Of a stretch of DNA of 64,000 nt, positions 1 to 13,673 are shown piece after piece (the stretch's first letter is position 1; every line of letters begins with the position of its first letter). Under the pieces are notes generated by a model, which did no database searches, had not been told where the DNA came from, and was given only the letters and a program-made list of their open reading frames with translations. Position numbers and translations under genes: made by a program. Source of the DNA: Thamnaconus septentrionalis. Taxonomy: Eukaryota; Chordata; Actinopteri; Tetraodontiformes; Monacanthidae. The stretch is taken from the NCBI GenBank assembly GCA_009823395.1, contig CM020506.1, positions 20,029,001 through 20,093,000 on the forward strand. The letters are read 5' to 3'.

Positions 1-3000
1 TTCACCAACATAGGCTAGGCTAGGTATGTCAACAAGCTCCACTTGCACTTTCTTGCACGGCTGCTAGGCTAGTTAGCTTAGGACAGGGGATGTAACTCAA
101 AGTGCTGGTTTTGTGCAGAGGCCACCTGTTCCACCAAAGCTCATGGCTAACAGGGTGATGATTACAAAAAAGAAAAAAGTGAAGGAATGGGTCACACTTT
201 ATCTGTTGTTTAGTTCTGAATCTGTTGGGTTTTTTTTTTTTTTTTTTACACAACAGAGTCCAAAACAATAACACAGCCGGCAATTATTTTTAGTTTGCAG
301 TCTGCAGAGAGACGTGGGGTGTCAGTCGGGGCGAGAAAAGCAGTCAGTTGAAGAAGTGTGAGGGATAAACGAAGACAAAATATTCTGCGCAGCAGGACAA
401 GCAATGTGCTTTTTGGGTCTGCCAGGAAAGAAATCTTCTCGGTGTCATTCAGGCTGCCATCAGCCTGTATAAATGTTGCTTTGCCCCTGATCCGCTGTCT
501 TTGTTCCTGGATTTATCCTTTTCACAGACTGCGCTGACGCAGTGGATGGGTAACGTCACGGCGTGACACTGATTTGCCCGAGTAAGTTAAGTGCTACGTG
601 GCCTCTCTTAAACCTCTTATTGTGCACCTTATACTCCTTGACTAAGTTTATGCTCTGCGTTCTAACAGCTGACCTTTTGTTGGACAGACTCTGTTCTGTT
701 TCTGCTCCAGTTGCCTCTGTGCAATACATCCTCATTGTTGATCGGATCACAATGCGAGTAAATTCAATGATAAAACCTTCAGCAGCGGCTGTAATCTTCC
801 CTCTCACAAGGGCGTAACCGCTTTTTTTTTTTTTATTATTACGTTTGAAAAAAACGTTTTAACGTTACGTTGCCTCCTGAAAACAGTAACATGACATTTA
901 GATCACTTAAATAAAAAAGTCTTTGTTAGATGTAAAATTGAATTTGTAGAGATGCATGATTTTGCCTGTTATAAAGCATGAACTAAGATGACTGAACAAT
1001 GTCACTCAATCTCTAAAAGATAGCAGTGGGAAAACTTTGGCTGAGATTTTAAGGAAATAATGAGGATGTCATTCACTGATGATTCTTTGACAGTATATAT
1101 TGTTTGTATTTCTCCTCAAATGAATAAAAACAGCACAGCTTGCACAGAAAAAGTGCGGGCGTTTTCATTTTGTGGCCATACAAGAAAATCCAACATTTTA
1201 CCTTATTTGAGTTATTTTTCCCCAGCAATGAACAGTTCCCAATTACGCTTCGACTTCTCCATCTGTTTCCAGAGAAGCCATGTCATTAGGCATCAATTTA
1301 CAAGACCCCCCGTCTTGCGCACAGATGTGCCCTCTGCCTCATTTGCTTTGTTTCACCTTGCCTGACAACCTCATGCGTCCCACCTTGGTGCCGAGCGGGC
1401 GGCCCGGCGCCTCTCCTCTGCTGGGCGCTGAAGGAGGAGACAAGGAGATGGATTGCGGCGCTGGCGGCTGCACACCTTTTTCAAAGGTGTCAGCGGAGGG
1501 TTTAAATGATGAGGCTCGAAAAATTGAGAACATTGGGGCCTGCAGGAGTGGCACAAATGAAGGATTTTTTTTTTTTTTTTTTTTTTTTTCCGCATTGTGG
1601 GGAGCTGGAGACAAAACGTGAGTGGGAAGTGGTAAAAACACAACAAATGAACAACATCAGATAAAGATCTGCCTCAAAGGAGCCACTCTGATCTGCTCGG
1701 TGCGTTTGGGGGGGACGTGGACGAGGAGAATCTGAAGGGCGTGCGGCAACATGAGCGATCGCGTCCTTGTAGCTCAAAACAAGAGAGTCGGCCAACAAGG
1801 AACCAACAAACCTCTGCTTTTTGCCAGGGACCTTTCACCCGGGGCTGTGAAACATCTGGAACACCTGTCAAACCAGGGGACGCACCTGAGAGAAATGCTG
1901 TCCTACATACGCACAATCTCACCTCCTCAGGGTGTCACGACATTAAAACAATACAAAAAAAAAAAAAAAACTGTAAATGTGGCTGCTGCTCATGGTTTAC
2001 TCCCCCAAAGTGAAATTTCACCCTGGATATAACTAACCATGTAATCAAGTCAGCATGAAATTAAGACCCAGCCTAAAAATATGAAATGCCTAAATCTGAG
2101 ACAAGAGCTTCTATCCTTGCAGAGCAAATGAGAATTATAGTGTAGATCTATATCGTTTTAATGATGCAAGAGTATTGATTTCAATCTTCTCTACTGGGAA
2201 TTAGTCCTGATCCAGGGAGCTCTTCTGCAGTAAAAGAGGGTCCATACATGGCAGCCGTAAAGTGCAAAGTGCATAAAATCAATTAAAAATAATGATTTTT
2301 AATATCACCAAATCCCTCTATCACTGCACATTGTGCTTTATTATGAGCTGTGTGTTGTGGTTGCCTACATTTTGTGATATAGTAGAGTTATTTTTTCTGG
2401 GCATGATTACATATTGTTACTTTGAAATAATGTGGTGTTTCATCCTAACTGAAGATTTCTGCCTTGCTTGACACAGTTAACGCTGTTTTTCAGACTTGAG
2501 CTACATCTCGAGCTGGTGTAGATGGATGGCAGGGTTGGTGTTCCATCACAATAAAGCAGTTAGAGTGCTGCTTCCGACACACATCAGTCAGGGCGACTAA
2601 ATGACGTTGATGACCTGCACAAACACTCATCCCAGCACTGTGTGTGTGTGTGCTCTTCCAACACTTTGTCCGTTCTAATGAGCGCCGGACTCAAACACGC
2701 AGCTTGAAGAATTGTTTTTGGAATTTTTCTGCTCAGAAACACGTCCTCGGCATCCGGGCCCCTGCCTGTCTGACTTGTATGCATTGGCGCGCCTGCCAAT
2801 GGTGACCGCGCTGATAAGAATGTAAAAGAGCGTTTGTAGCCATGGCAAAGCATCTCACGGGAGGCGCAAGGAGCTGAACCTTCAATAAACTGGGGTGAGT
2901 TTGCATTTTTCTTTCTTTTTTTTCTTCAGCAGGGTCTGAGTCACCAACAGACTCGGGAGGTCGGCGGGGGTGAAAATGTTGAAAGGAGCGCTTGTTGTCT

Positions 3001-4314
3001 AAAAGCCATCTTGCAAAAAGTCCCTGTAAATTTACAGCCACATAGGTAAAGAATTTTTCTCTTCTTCTTTTTTTTTTTTTTCAGAGATAAACATGGGATA
3101 ATTATATTGATTACATGTGTACAATGTCAAAAAAAAAATATATATATATAAAAAATCTGGAAATACATTCATCTCGAGCATGTTTGAGTGGGTGTGCTGT
3201 GGAAAGTTGGGAAGCGTCTTGATCAATGAATTCAAGCCCTGAAGTCAAATTAGCAATGATGCACTTCTAGTTTCCCTCCTGATCAGGAAAGTCAACCCAA
3301 CAGAGAGTTAAGAGGACTACAACGTGTCTGAAAGGCACAGGATTTGAATCATGTGAAATATATTATTGAAAAAAAAGAAAAAAAGAAAAGAAAAACAAGT
3401 CACATAACTGTGTGTCTGTTTTCACACAGCTTGAAGAGCCTCGGCTATTAAAAAAAAATTTGACACTTGTTCTTCTCTCTTCTTTCCAATCTTTGCACCT
3501 GGGTGCAGAATTATGTTTTCCTTTCACATCCGTCATGTATAGGTCCAAGCAGGGCTGCTGATCTATATCTCAGACCGGTTGGTACTCGCATGACTCAACG
3601 CTATTTTGACATGTGCACACACCGGCCACACAGCAAAGCAAACACATTGCTTGGCAACCCTGACAGCCGTGCCTGCAGCCAGAATTGATTTGAAGTTTCC
3701 TTTTTTTCTCCACTTTTCCCAGGCACTGTCCTGAGAGCGCCGCCGCCCCGAGCGACGGCGCGTGGCGCAATCACGGCCGAAAATGACAAGCACTCAAAAT
3801 CCCTCTCCACTCCTGACACGGCGAGTGTTGCTCTTTTGTATTTGCAGGCTGAGGCTCCAGCCGCGTCTCGTTGCTATGTGGTTTGAATCACGCCGATGAG
3901 TGTCGGGGAGTGTTGGCAGGCAATTGAATGGCCGCGAAAGGGAAAGATAAGAATAAATGATGCTGAATCGCCACCACCGACCGGCAAAACTGAACCGCTG
4001 TTTTGCCTTTTCTCTACGACTGCTACAATCTAATTCACAGAGGCACGTGTACCAGTAGCGGGAGACTTAAGGTTTGTGTTGGGTGAAGTCCTCACCGCAA
4101 TTAAAACAAGTAATCAAGTGACAGTCGTCACGACTGTGACCACAAGACGTGAGTAGGTTTAGTGCAGATTATGACCTGGAGGCGCTCAGAGGTCAAGAGA
4201 TTAACATCAACGATCCCTCAACTCAGACAGAGGAAGGGATTTCTGTGAATGAAACTAAGCAGATTAATAAAAATGCAATGGTGCTGGGGAAACATCCATT
4301 TTCAATACCGGCTT

Positions 4315-4632
4315 TTTCCTGAGCTCAAGGTCGCAGGGGTCTGCTGGAGCCTCGCCCAGCTGTCATAGGACGAAGGCAGGGCGACACCCAGGACAAGAGA
4401 CCAGTTCATCGTAAGGCCACATAGAGACAAACGACCATTCGCACTCACACACACACACACACACACCGATGGACAATTTTGGAGTTTCCAATTCACCTGA
4501 AATGCATGTTTTTGGAGTGTGGGAGGAAGCCGGAGAACCGGGAGAGAACCTAGCAGGCACAGGGAGAACATGCAGACTCCACACAGAAAGGCCCCAGTGC
4601 AAACCAGTCCACCACCATGTTGCCACAGGGTA
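4315..4632 (+). repeat. Teleost SINE-like interspersed repeat, copy 1
   Basis: The segment runs from a 'tctgctggagcctcgcccag' core through 'catgtttttggagtgtggga' to 'aacatgcagactccacacag'. It shares the same ordered blocks with copies at 6395-6615, 8975-9318 and 57350-57475. An internal AC tract (4446-4467) sits where the family usually carries 'cacactcac'. I recognise the motif order as a very common fish repeat but cannot name the database family. Confidence 0.75.
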
Positions 4633-6394
4633 AACACATCAAGGAAAAAAAAACTTAATCTGGTCCATCCGACTTGTAAAACGCTCTGCTTTAGATGTGT
4701 CTTTGCCGTGTTCATGGGAACGACTTGTCAGAGGAGGAACACACGCTGCTGCCCGCTGCAGTGGCACGCTAACCCAGCAGCTTCAGCAGTCGGTCATTTG
4801 GTAAGTTAATATGGTCCCATTAATCAGTTTAGTCAGTCAAACTGAATAGTTTCCTCTTGATGGAGACGGTTAATTAGTCAGTGTACTTTGCACAATAGCT
4901 CAGTTCAGCTGGCTAAAGTTAGCTAGGAGCTATTAGCTTACAGCTGCTCCTTGTTTCAATCTTTTGTTCTCCTTACTGTGAGGGTTAGTCCATATTGTTG
5001 TTGAACTGGTATGTTTGTTTGTGTGCGTGTGCTGCACAAGCACTACTATGCTAGGATACAAACTTTTCTGTTTCCCCGACGAGTCATGAAGTCATTGTCC
5101 GTTATTTTGGGGTTGAAGAGGGGGGACTTCACTGCTTACAGTGGTGCAGTTTTGTGTGATGCCCATTTGAAAAAGAGGGATCATCTTCCTACTTTATATA
5201 TAATCCCAGGCTAATTTACGTCTTCCTCCTCTTTAAAAATTAGCGCTAGCCTCTACAGGGCATTTTCTTGCTGTTGTCAGCCTGTGCTCAGCGCGTCTCT
5301 CTTTCTCTGACATCCAAAAATAAAAGCACAAAAGGAAAAACAAGCCACAGAACTTGCTGTAGATATACATATAAGAAAAAAAAAAAAAATAAAATGCGGT
5401 TCCCACATTCCTTTCCCACGCACAGAGTGACGGGGGCCTCTGACGTGCACCACATGCTCTTCAAGCCACTTCCTTGAATGAAAGCTTTACTTGTTTGGCA
5501 GCACTGGACTAGCTGTCAGTACACAATCCCGACGAGGCGCTCACCGCTTCCTGTCGTTTCATCTGCACTATTTACTCACTCATCGTTCCTATGGATACTG
5601 AGGCCAAAGTCACATCACGTAGTAATGACCCAAACCTGAAGTCCGGCACAAGCCGCTGTCAGCCGTGGACGTGGAGGCCCGACAAAGATGCCTTTACTGA
5701 TCTGGTGTCTGCGGACGTCTAATTAAGTGCACTAATCCTTCCGTCTCTGGTGACCCTGCGCAGTGTTTACCATAGAGAGCAGATGTCAGTGGGCTCCTGT
5801 GACATGATTGGGTGTCATCTGTGAGCAGAGAGAGTCACCCGGGTCACCCGCAGGGCCGCTGTAAACACCACTGGGAAACCGGAGAAGGCCGGCTGCTGCC
5901 TCATCCTGCAGGTTTCCGTATCAGCCTGACAGTGTCAGCGTCAGTGCTGAGCAGATAAATCTCAGGCTCAAGTTTAACCAACCCTGAGACAGAAAACCAT
6001 CAGCATCTAAAGCCAGTCACAACAGATAATATAAATGTACAAACACTGCATTTTGAGGAAGCTAAGGTTGGGTTTATCCTGCTGTTGTGTGGATGCAAAA
6101 ATGTGTAGTTTGGTTTTATTTTGGTCATTATTAAGAATAAACTTTAGAAATATAAAGAAATCCATTTTGTTTCGAAGCAATGCTAACCATACACAGTACA
6201 TTACCCTAACTTTAACCCCAAGACTTAAACTACAAATGCTATGCATCTGTACTTGCTAATCTGTTAGAGAGTCACCAAAATGAAATTTAACTTGCTGCGC
6301 ATCAGTCAGCATCAGTTCTCCTCTTAGAATGGCTGTGCTAAAGGGCAAATATGATTATTTACAATATTTGTTTTTGAATGAATAAACAGTTTCT

Positions 6395-6615
6395 CCCGGT
6401 GTTTGCGTGGGTTCTCCGGGTTCTCCGGCCTCCTCCTCCAGTCCAAAGACGTGCATGTGAGGACAACTGGGGACACTAGGATGGAGTGCACGTGCAAATA
6501 GTCTTTTTGTCTTTCTTTCGCCCTGCCTTCACCAGGAGACAGTTGGAATAGACTGCAGCAACCGCCAGGGCCCTGGGAGCAGGACGGGAAGTTGGTTGTC
6601 GAAATGGAAACAGTC
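6395..6615 (-). repeat. Teleost SINE-like interspersed repeat, copy 2 (degraded)
   Basis: Same family in reverse orientation: 'ggttctccggcctcctcctc' followed by 'agtccaaagacgtgcatgtg' is the reverse complement of the block found at 4500 and 9145, and the 'agttggaatagactgcagca' end matches the reverse of the opening core. It is shorter and more diverged than the copies at 4315 and 8975. Confidence 0.6.
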
Positions 6616-7490
6616 ATCATGAGGCTGCGTTGGTGAAGATCTGTGAGGTGTTCATGACACCTTTACACGTTAATTTAAGTATTTAACCATTATTAATCAG
6701 TCATGCACCAGTTTGCATGAGACCTTTATTAGTGGAAACCCCTCTAAGGGTGCAGTTCCCTAATCTGTCCACAAAAGCTGTGTTTTTTCCTCTATGTCAA
6801 CTGATCAAAATGTTGAAAAGCGTGTCTTTTTTTTGGTCATGTGCTTTGTTTTATTTATTTATTTATTTTTAACTTTCATTCTAAAGGAGAGTGCATATGC
6901 TGCCGGCACTGACGACAGCAGGGAGATCCTGGTGACACCAGATGGCACAGCGACGTTCGCTTTGACTGCCGTTTGTGTAATCTTTGATAAGGAACTGAAA
7001 TGCACAGACCGAAATGAACTCACAAAGCACGACTGGATCTGACCACCACTTTTATTTTCCAAGCGTCAAACGTGCAAAAAAAAAATAATAAAATGAATAA
7101 AAATAAGGCAGAAATGAGGAACATACTGTCTTATTCGCATCGGTCTGAATTTGCGCACGTCCCGAGAACATTGCTCCGGCCGCGCTCGGGCGGAGGCCGG
7201 GTGTAACATATAAGCATGCATTTTTCATCCTGTAGAGGCGAAACATCTGCTGTGAAGCAGAGTCCCCTGTTAAATGATTCAGTGGAGTGGAAGGGCAGAC
7301 CAAAGATCTTCCTGCCTGACCACGGAGGGCTGTGGCTCTACCCCAGTGCACTGTACTCTTGCACTGTACTGTACAGTATGTGCTCCACAACGTCGCTCGA
7401 CCACAAAATGTCCCGAACTCATCGCCGCACTTCACATCTTCCATCCAACACCAACCGGACGAACGTAATACAAAGAGAGAAAAAGAGGGA

Positions 7491-7497
<7 letters not shown>

Positions 7498-7532
<35 letters not shown>
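7498..7532. repeat. (GA)n microsatellite
   Basis: About 17 GA units following an impure GA-rich lead-in from 7478. It lies in inferred kcnb1 intron 1. Confidence 0.9.
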
Positions 7533-7539
<7 letters not shown>

Positions 7540-8974
7540 CTTCAAAATAATATGCATTCACGCACTGCCAGATTCAAGATTTGACGCTTGGCCCTTTATT
7601 GGGCATTTATTTTGCAGGACACACAATTCAATTCAACAAATTTCAATAATTTATTTTGTAGACATGATAGAAAATGGGCTGGCAACAAATCTGGGTCGTG
7701 ACTTCGCTGTTTTAAGACCACAGGTTTTTAAAGCACTGGCCAACGCTTGAAACGGATAATTGTCCCTTCGGCTCGAACACAGAGAAGATCTGACATTCCC
7801 AACATCCGCCGAGCGTCTGACCTTTACGGGTTGAACTTTCCCTCCGAGCCGAGAGGCAGAGGAGCAGAAAATAAAGCACACCTTTGTGCGCGGGCGACGG
7901 CAGAGTGCGCAGTGCTCACAGTCCGCTAGGGAGCCCATTGTGCTGGTGTTTGCCGTGAAACGTGAGACGGGCGGGGCGAAGGGGGTTGGGGTGGGGGGGG
8001 CTCCTCTCTGTAATCAGGAGGGCCAGTGATTGTGAGGAGGCAGCGGAGGTGCGGCCAGCTGTCAGCCGGGACACGTGGAGACCGGCAACCAAAAGCAGAG
8101 GCAACCGGTGAAGATCAGGGCCGGCCGGAGACGAGGTTCCTCCTCCTCCTCCTCCTCCTCTTCCTCCGGCCGAGAGCGGCGCCTCGTCCTCGCCAGGTGA
8201 CGGCGGCGTGCGGCTCTGCCGGCAGTTTCCATGGCGACGAGGTTTTTCGGGGATTTCGCGCCAGGGAGACGAAAGCGGCACACGCGACCCAAACGCGATC
8301 ACACAGTTCACTTCCGTCCCTGTCGACGACAATCTGGGCGCCGAGGCGTTCCGACAAATGCGCCAAGAATAAATAAATAAATAATTCACTGATTTCACCG
8401 AATGAATCAACAGCTTCCGTCTTGGCACGAATAATAAAACCAATCAGAAGTTGCCAATTTTTTCCATCCTCAAGTTAAAGGGCACGTTCCATAGCAAATA
8501 TCTCCGTCAAGACGACTCAGGGTTGTTACTCAGACATTAAAGAGCCCTGAGGAAAATCTACTCTCTGAGGGTCTTGAGTCTCTGGCGGTCAGTGGAGCTG
8601 AAATGAGAGGTTTATGTGCGGCCTCTCGCAGTTTGCAGGACAAGCGTCGCCTCTCCCGGCTTATGTAACCGACGAGAGTTCGTGCAGTCGGGTTAAGTTA
8701 ACTTTTTGGACGCTTCCTCTGATTCCTTTCTGAACTCAGCTGAGTGGGAAAGCACGCGAGAGTCACCGCCGCTTCGGACTGCGCTACAGTGGTGGCACGC
8801 GGCTTTTAACGACGTGCACCATCAGCACAGCACTGGAATGGAACGGACTGAAGTGGTGGGGCGGAGACCGCAACAGTCATTCGCAAGCGGAAGGAAACTT
8901 TGCTTTGACAGCGCTGCTCCTTCCAGCGCAGAGAAAGGAATTAACGAGTTGAAATTAACAGCAAACTCCATCCA

Positions 8975-9318
8975 TGCATTTTCCGGGTCTGCTGGAGCCA
9001 ATCCCAGCTGTCACAGGTTGAAGGCACAGGGTGACACCCTGGACAGGTTGCCAGTTCATCGCAGGGGCCTCATAGAAAACACAAACAACCATTCACACTC
9101 ACTCGCACCAATTTAGACAATCTGGAGTTCCCAGTTGGCCTCACGTGCATGTTTTTGGACTGTTGTTAGAAGCTGGAAGAGCCGGAGAGAAGCCACGCAG
9201 ACACAGGGAGAACATGCACACAACTCCACACAGAAAGGCCTCAGGCCCGGGATTAAACCCGCAACTTTGTTGCTGTGAGGCAGCAACGCAAACCACTGCA
9301 CCACTGTGTCGCTCCCAA
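8975..9318 (+). repeat. Teleost SINE-like interspersed repeat, copy 3
   Basis: The best preserved of four copies. It opens with 'tctgctggagccaatcccag', includes 'ccattcacactcactcgcac' and 'catgtttttggactgttgtt', and ends with 'aaccactgcaccactgtgtc', the usual 3' boundary of this family. It is on the plus strand inside inferred kcnb1 intron 1. Confidence 0.8.
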
Positions 9319-9476
9319 TGCTAAACTCTCAAAAAAGATCCACTAATATATATCCTGTTGTATATCCTACAATTTTTATGCAGTATTTTATTAGACTAAT
9401 TGCTTTCTGCAAACTGACTCAGGGAAATGCACAAAGAATTCCGGTGTACCTGTTTTTAGCTTGTACAAATATACAA

Positions 9477-9752
<276 letters not shown>

Positions 9753-9956
9753 CTAATATTATCCTGAGTTCCCATGTTAGCTTCCCGGGATGAAGTGGAC
9801 GTGGCCGCTCATTGAATGAAGCGGAGGCTAAACAGACGTCCCTTGACGCTGCCCACGCTGCCTGTATCCATCCAGCCTGCTGTAAACCAGCCGACAGCCA
9901 GGCACGCCGGCCCAGCCAGCCGCTGCCATACATGGAGATGCTGACCTCAGGACTGA

Positions 9957-9961
<5 letters not shown>

Positions 9962-9998
<37 letters not shown>
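9962..9998. repeat. (AC)n microsatellite
   Basis: About 18 pure AC units. A second short tandem array, (GGAC)n, follows at about 10362-10388. Confidence 0.95.
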
Positions 9999-9999
<1 letters not shown>

Positions 10000-12557
10000 G
10001 GTTGCCACCTTTCTCAAAAACGGCCCGCAGATCACATGGTCGTCCCGGCCGCCACTTGTGCCTAATGCAGGCCTCCCTTATGGATTAGAGGGCGACGCCG
10101 CCAGCGCAACTTAACAGCACTTAGCTGCTGATCGGAGAGACTCAAATCAATCAGGCAGCCTTTTTCATTTGCGGCTGTCATCCTCTCCTCCTCCGCCGCC
10201 CCCTAATCTGCCTCTTCGGCTGCTGCCGACATGACAAACCGGCGACAGCCCTGGTTGATGTGCCAGATCAAATCAGACTTTATTTATATAGCACCATTCA
10301 TATACAAGAAATGCAACGCTGAGTGCTGGACAAAAACTGAAAAACATTGAACAGAAAGAAGGACGGACGGACGGACGGACGGACGGACGAGACCCTCCGC
10401 CATCAGCCAAAGTGCGTGTTGCCGTGCTGTTGCTCTCCAGTCTGCGATGGAGGGTTACAGACACTTAGGCGCGGATCAATACAGCGACACATCCGGTCAG
10501 TGCTGATTTATAGCAGAGCAACATAAACGCCAGCCGTGTCCAGCGTGACTGGACACAGAGACGCTGATCTGATTTCACTCTTGCCTTTGTCTCTCTTCAT
10601 TCACTTTTTCTTTTCAGCTTTTGGAAAATGAGTTTGCTCCCTGTTTCATGGCTTCTACCTTCATGATTGGTGGTGACTCTCGAGTCATTCGGGAAGTGTT
10701 TACTTTAATTTTTCCACTGGGGCAACAGTCTAAATGTGTACATTAAGCATGGAGTGCTTTGTGTTTACAATGGAGTCATGGAGGCCTTAAATTGTTTTTT
10801 CCTATCAAATCATCTGCAGCCTCTTTCAGTTAAAGGTTAGCATTGAGTAGCTGCAAACTTTTACCAATATCTACTTCAATGAATTAAATAGGAATTATAG
10901 GAAATAATAAGACATAAGATTTAAGCTTTGTAAAATGTAAAAAAAAAAAATCAAGCACCTATGAATGACCATTTCTGTGGGAATCCTCTCTCCAGACAGC
11001 CAAACGTGTTCACAGCAGCCATCTTAAAGCGCCGCCGTAACGACTTTTTGGCATTAGAGGCCCAGAGTGAGAGATCACTCCAAGATTAGACAGAAAATCC
11101 TGGGAGATTTGGCGGCGCGCTTGTTGCCTTCATCCGCAGAGCCAAGGTTTCCGTGGGACGGACGGCCCTGCGGGATTTCCGTTTAATACTGATTTTTGAT
11201 CTGGGCAGAGACTTGATTAAGAGGCTCTAATGAGCAGCATTCCCGTCACATTCTGTGACACGCTGGGCTGTAACCCCCCACCCCCTCCGGAGCGGAACTA
11301 TTACATAAAGTCATCGTGCGCTGGGAGAGGGCTGAGAAAGATAGAGAGAGAGAGAGAGGCGGCGCCCTTTGTTGTTATTTTCCTTGTCTATCTTTTTGTG
11401 TGAGATCCACCAGCACACGTCCCATGCTAGTTAACACATTCCGGGCTGAGGGCGTGGGGGGCGGGGTGGAGGTGGGATGCCTTCCCACCATCACGTCTGA
11501 CTGACTTTTTGGACATTAAATGCAGAATGAAGTCGTCACTGCTTTTTCATAGTTCCTCTGCTGCTGGGGCTGAATCATCCAGTACCCCTCAAACAGCACA
11601 AAACAACTGAGCCATCTCCAGCAGAGTGTAGGGAGGCTCTCTATAACGCAGAGAGACTCGACTGCACACACACACATATAGGAGTGGAAAGTTAATTGAG
11701 AAGAAAGTTAATGGTCCATTACTGCGCCGTTCGTTTACAGTGAAGCTGCATCTTTACCGTCATCAATGGCTGCGCACGCTAGCAAAGGCTTGGTCCGCCA
11801 ACGTAACACATTTGTAAATTCATCCATCCACCATAAAGGGAAATACAGACTGGGATGCCCCCCCAACCCCCTCCAAAAATCCTCACCAAGTCAGTGTCTT
11901 CAGGGAGCCACTGCAACCACTAATGCAGCGACCACTGACCTCTCAGAACCTGAGAGCTACTTCACTGGTCCGGAGTCACATGAAGGGCAACCGGTCTGCT
12001 TCACTCGCCTGAGATAACTTCAACTAACTGTCTCAGTCACATATTACCATTATTGATACTGACCTATGTGAAGACACTGATCACATTGAAGAGTTTGCAA
12101 TAAATATCAACAATGACTTGACATGGATGGGTGAAAAGGAATTTTAGGCACAGCCCAACAAGTTGTGCAATTTTTCGAACAGGCCTGTGGGCTACTCATG
12201 TGGTCCTTGGGGGGTGGGGTTGGGGGGACCCCTGCACTAATGTATCATCAGGTTTCCCACCTAAACCCCCCAAGATCTCAAACTCTGAAAACTTTCTTCA
12301 CACTGCTCGGTTTACACAAGACTTATTATCACCCCTCAACTTCTCAGAGGGGGTTCGAGCACCCTGCCTGACAGCTATCACAACAAATTCCACCCGTTCC
12401 TTGCACTTAAACGCCTCAGCAATAGTTACAGAAGAGCCTTCTGAGAGGAAAAACCCAGAGCTCTTTCAAAAATCAATAACAGCGCTGCCCGTTGCTCATT
12501 CCAGCGTCTGCGCCTCCGAGCTGCGTCCGCCATCGTCGAGCTCGCCGTTCCCATTTC

Positions 12558-13109
12558 CAGTGTTGTTGGGATTACTCCATAAAAGCAATTGAACTACTGA
12601 TTCTGCCTGTAAAAGTAATCTAATTACTTCTACTTTAACTACTTTGTTTCATAAGTAATCAATTACTAATTGCTAATTACTTTATTTTAAAAAGATAAAG
12701 TAACAGTGGAGAACGTCTTGTTTCCTGCACATAACGCACAGCGAACCGCAATATTCTTTGATTTAGACGAGATGAACTCAAAATAATGTCGGTATTTCCA
12801 GCCACAAACGTCGCCATGCTTGTTTTGGTGCGTCGTCGCATATCAATGACGTTGCATGCACGGCTGCATCATCACTTTGCGACATCATTGTTTTGGGTTG
12901 TTTTCCTAAATCACAGACATTTTGTGGTTAAAAAGACATTTTTAGCTTGCAAAATGTTTCCGAAAAGTAATGGAATTGTTACCTGATAAAGTAATTATGA
13001 TATAATTACCAGTTTTGCCACTGTAATTACCAATACATTACTCCGTTACTAAAAAAGTAGTTCAATTACAGTGGTGGGTTACTTAGTAATAGATTACTTG
13101 CCAACACTG
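12558..13109. mobile_element. hAT-like MITE (CAGTGTTGG-type ends)
   Basis: The right end read inward is 'cagtgttggcaagtaatcta'; the left end is 'cagtgttgttgggattact'. The interior is filled with 'aattactt/agtaat' motifs, the usual composition of this teleost element class. Flanking octamers cccatttc and cctgtttc agree at 6 of 8 positions, consistent with an aged 8-bp hAT target duplication. No transposase frame is present. Confidence 0.75.
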
Positions 13110-13472
13110 CCTGTTTCGCAGCCTGCCTTAACTTCCCCCTGGCCTATATTTCGCACCCGGAGGAGGCAGTAGGGGGTCTGTCTGTCTAGCAGAGGACGGA
13201 AGGTGGGAAAGGAGAAGGTGTTGAGTGGGCCGAACCCCCCGGCAGCAGCCTGGGGAGCTGGGCGGGAACTCCTGGGACCGCCGCCCGCCCGCCCGCCCGC
13301 CTGCCTGGAGATTAACTGGAATAGCGATTGAAACTCGCAGGCAACCAGTCCGCCCACGCAGCTCCGCCGGGCTGCACTGGCTGCACGCCGCCCAACCTAC
13401 TGGGAGCCCGGATTGAAATTGTGATCAACCCGTGGGGATCTTCCAGGATCGCTTTAACGATCTCGTCAGTCA

Positions 13473-13673
<201 letters not shown>

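Noticed and set aside
7916..8443. 175-codon frame in GC-rich sequence
   Set aside because: Open because of GC content and GGA/TCC repeats; no conserved motif.
12131..12592. 153-codon plus-strand frame upstream of a MITE
   Set aside because: Composition is not coding-like and it runs into the MITE's left end.
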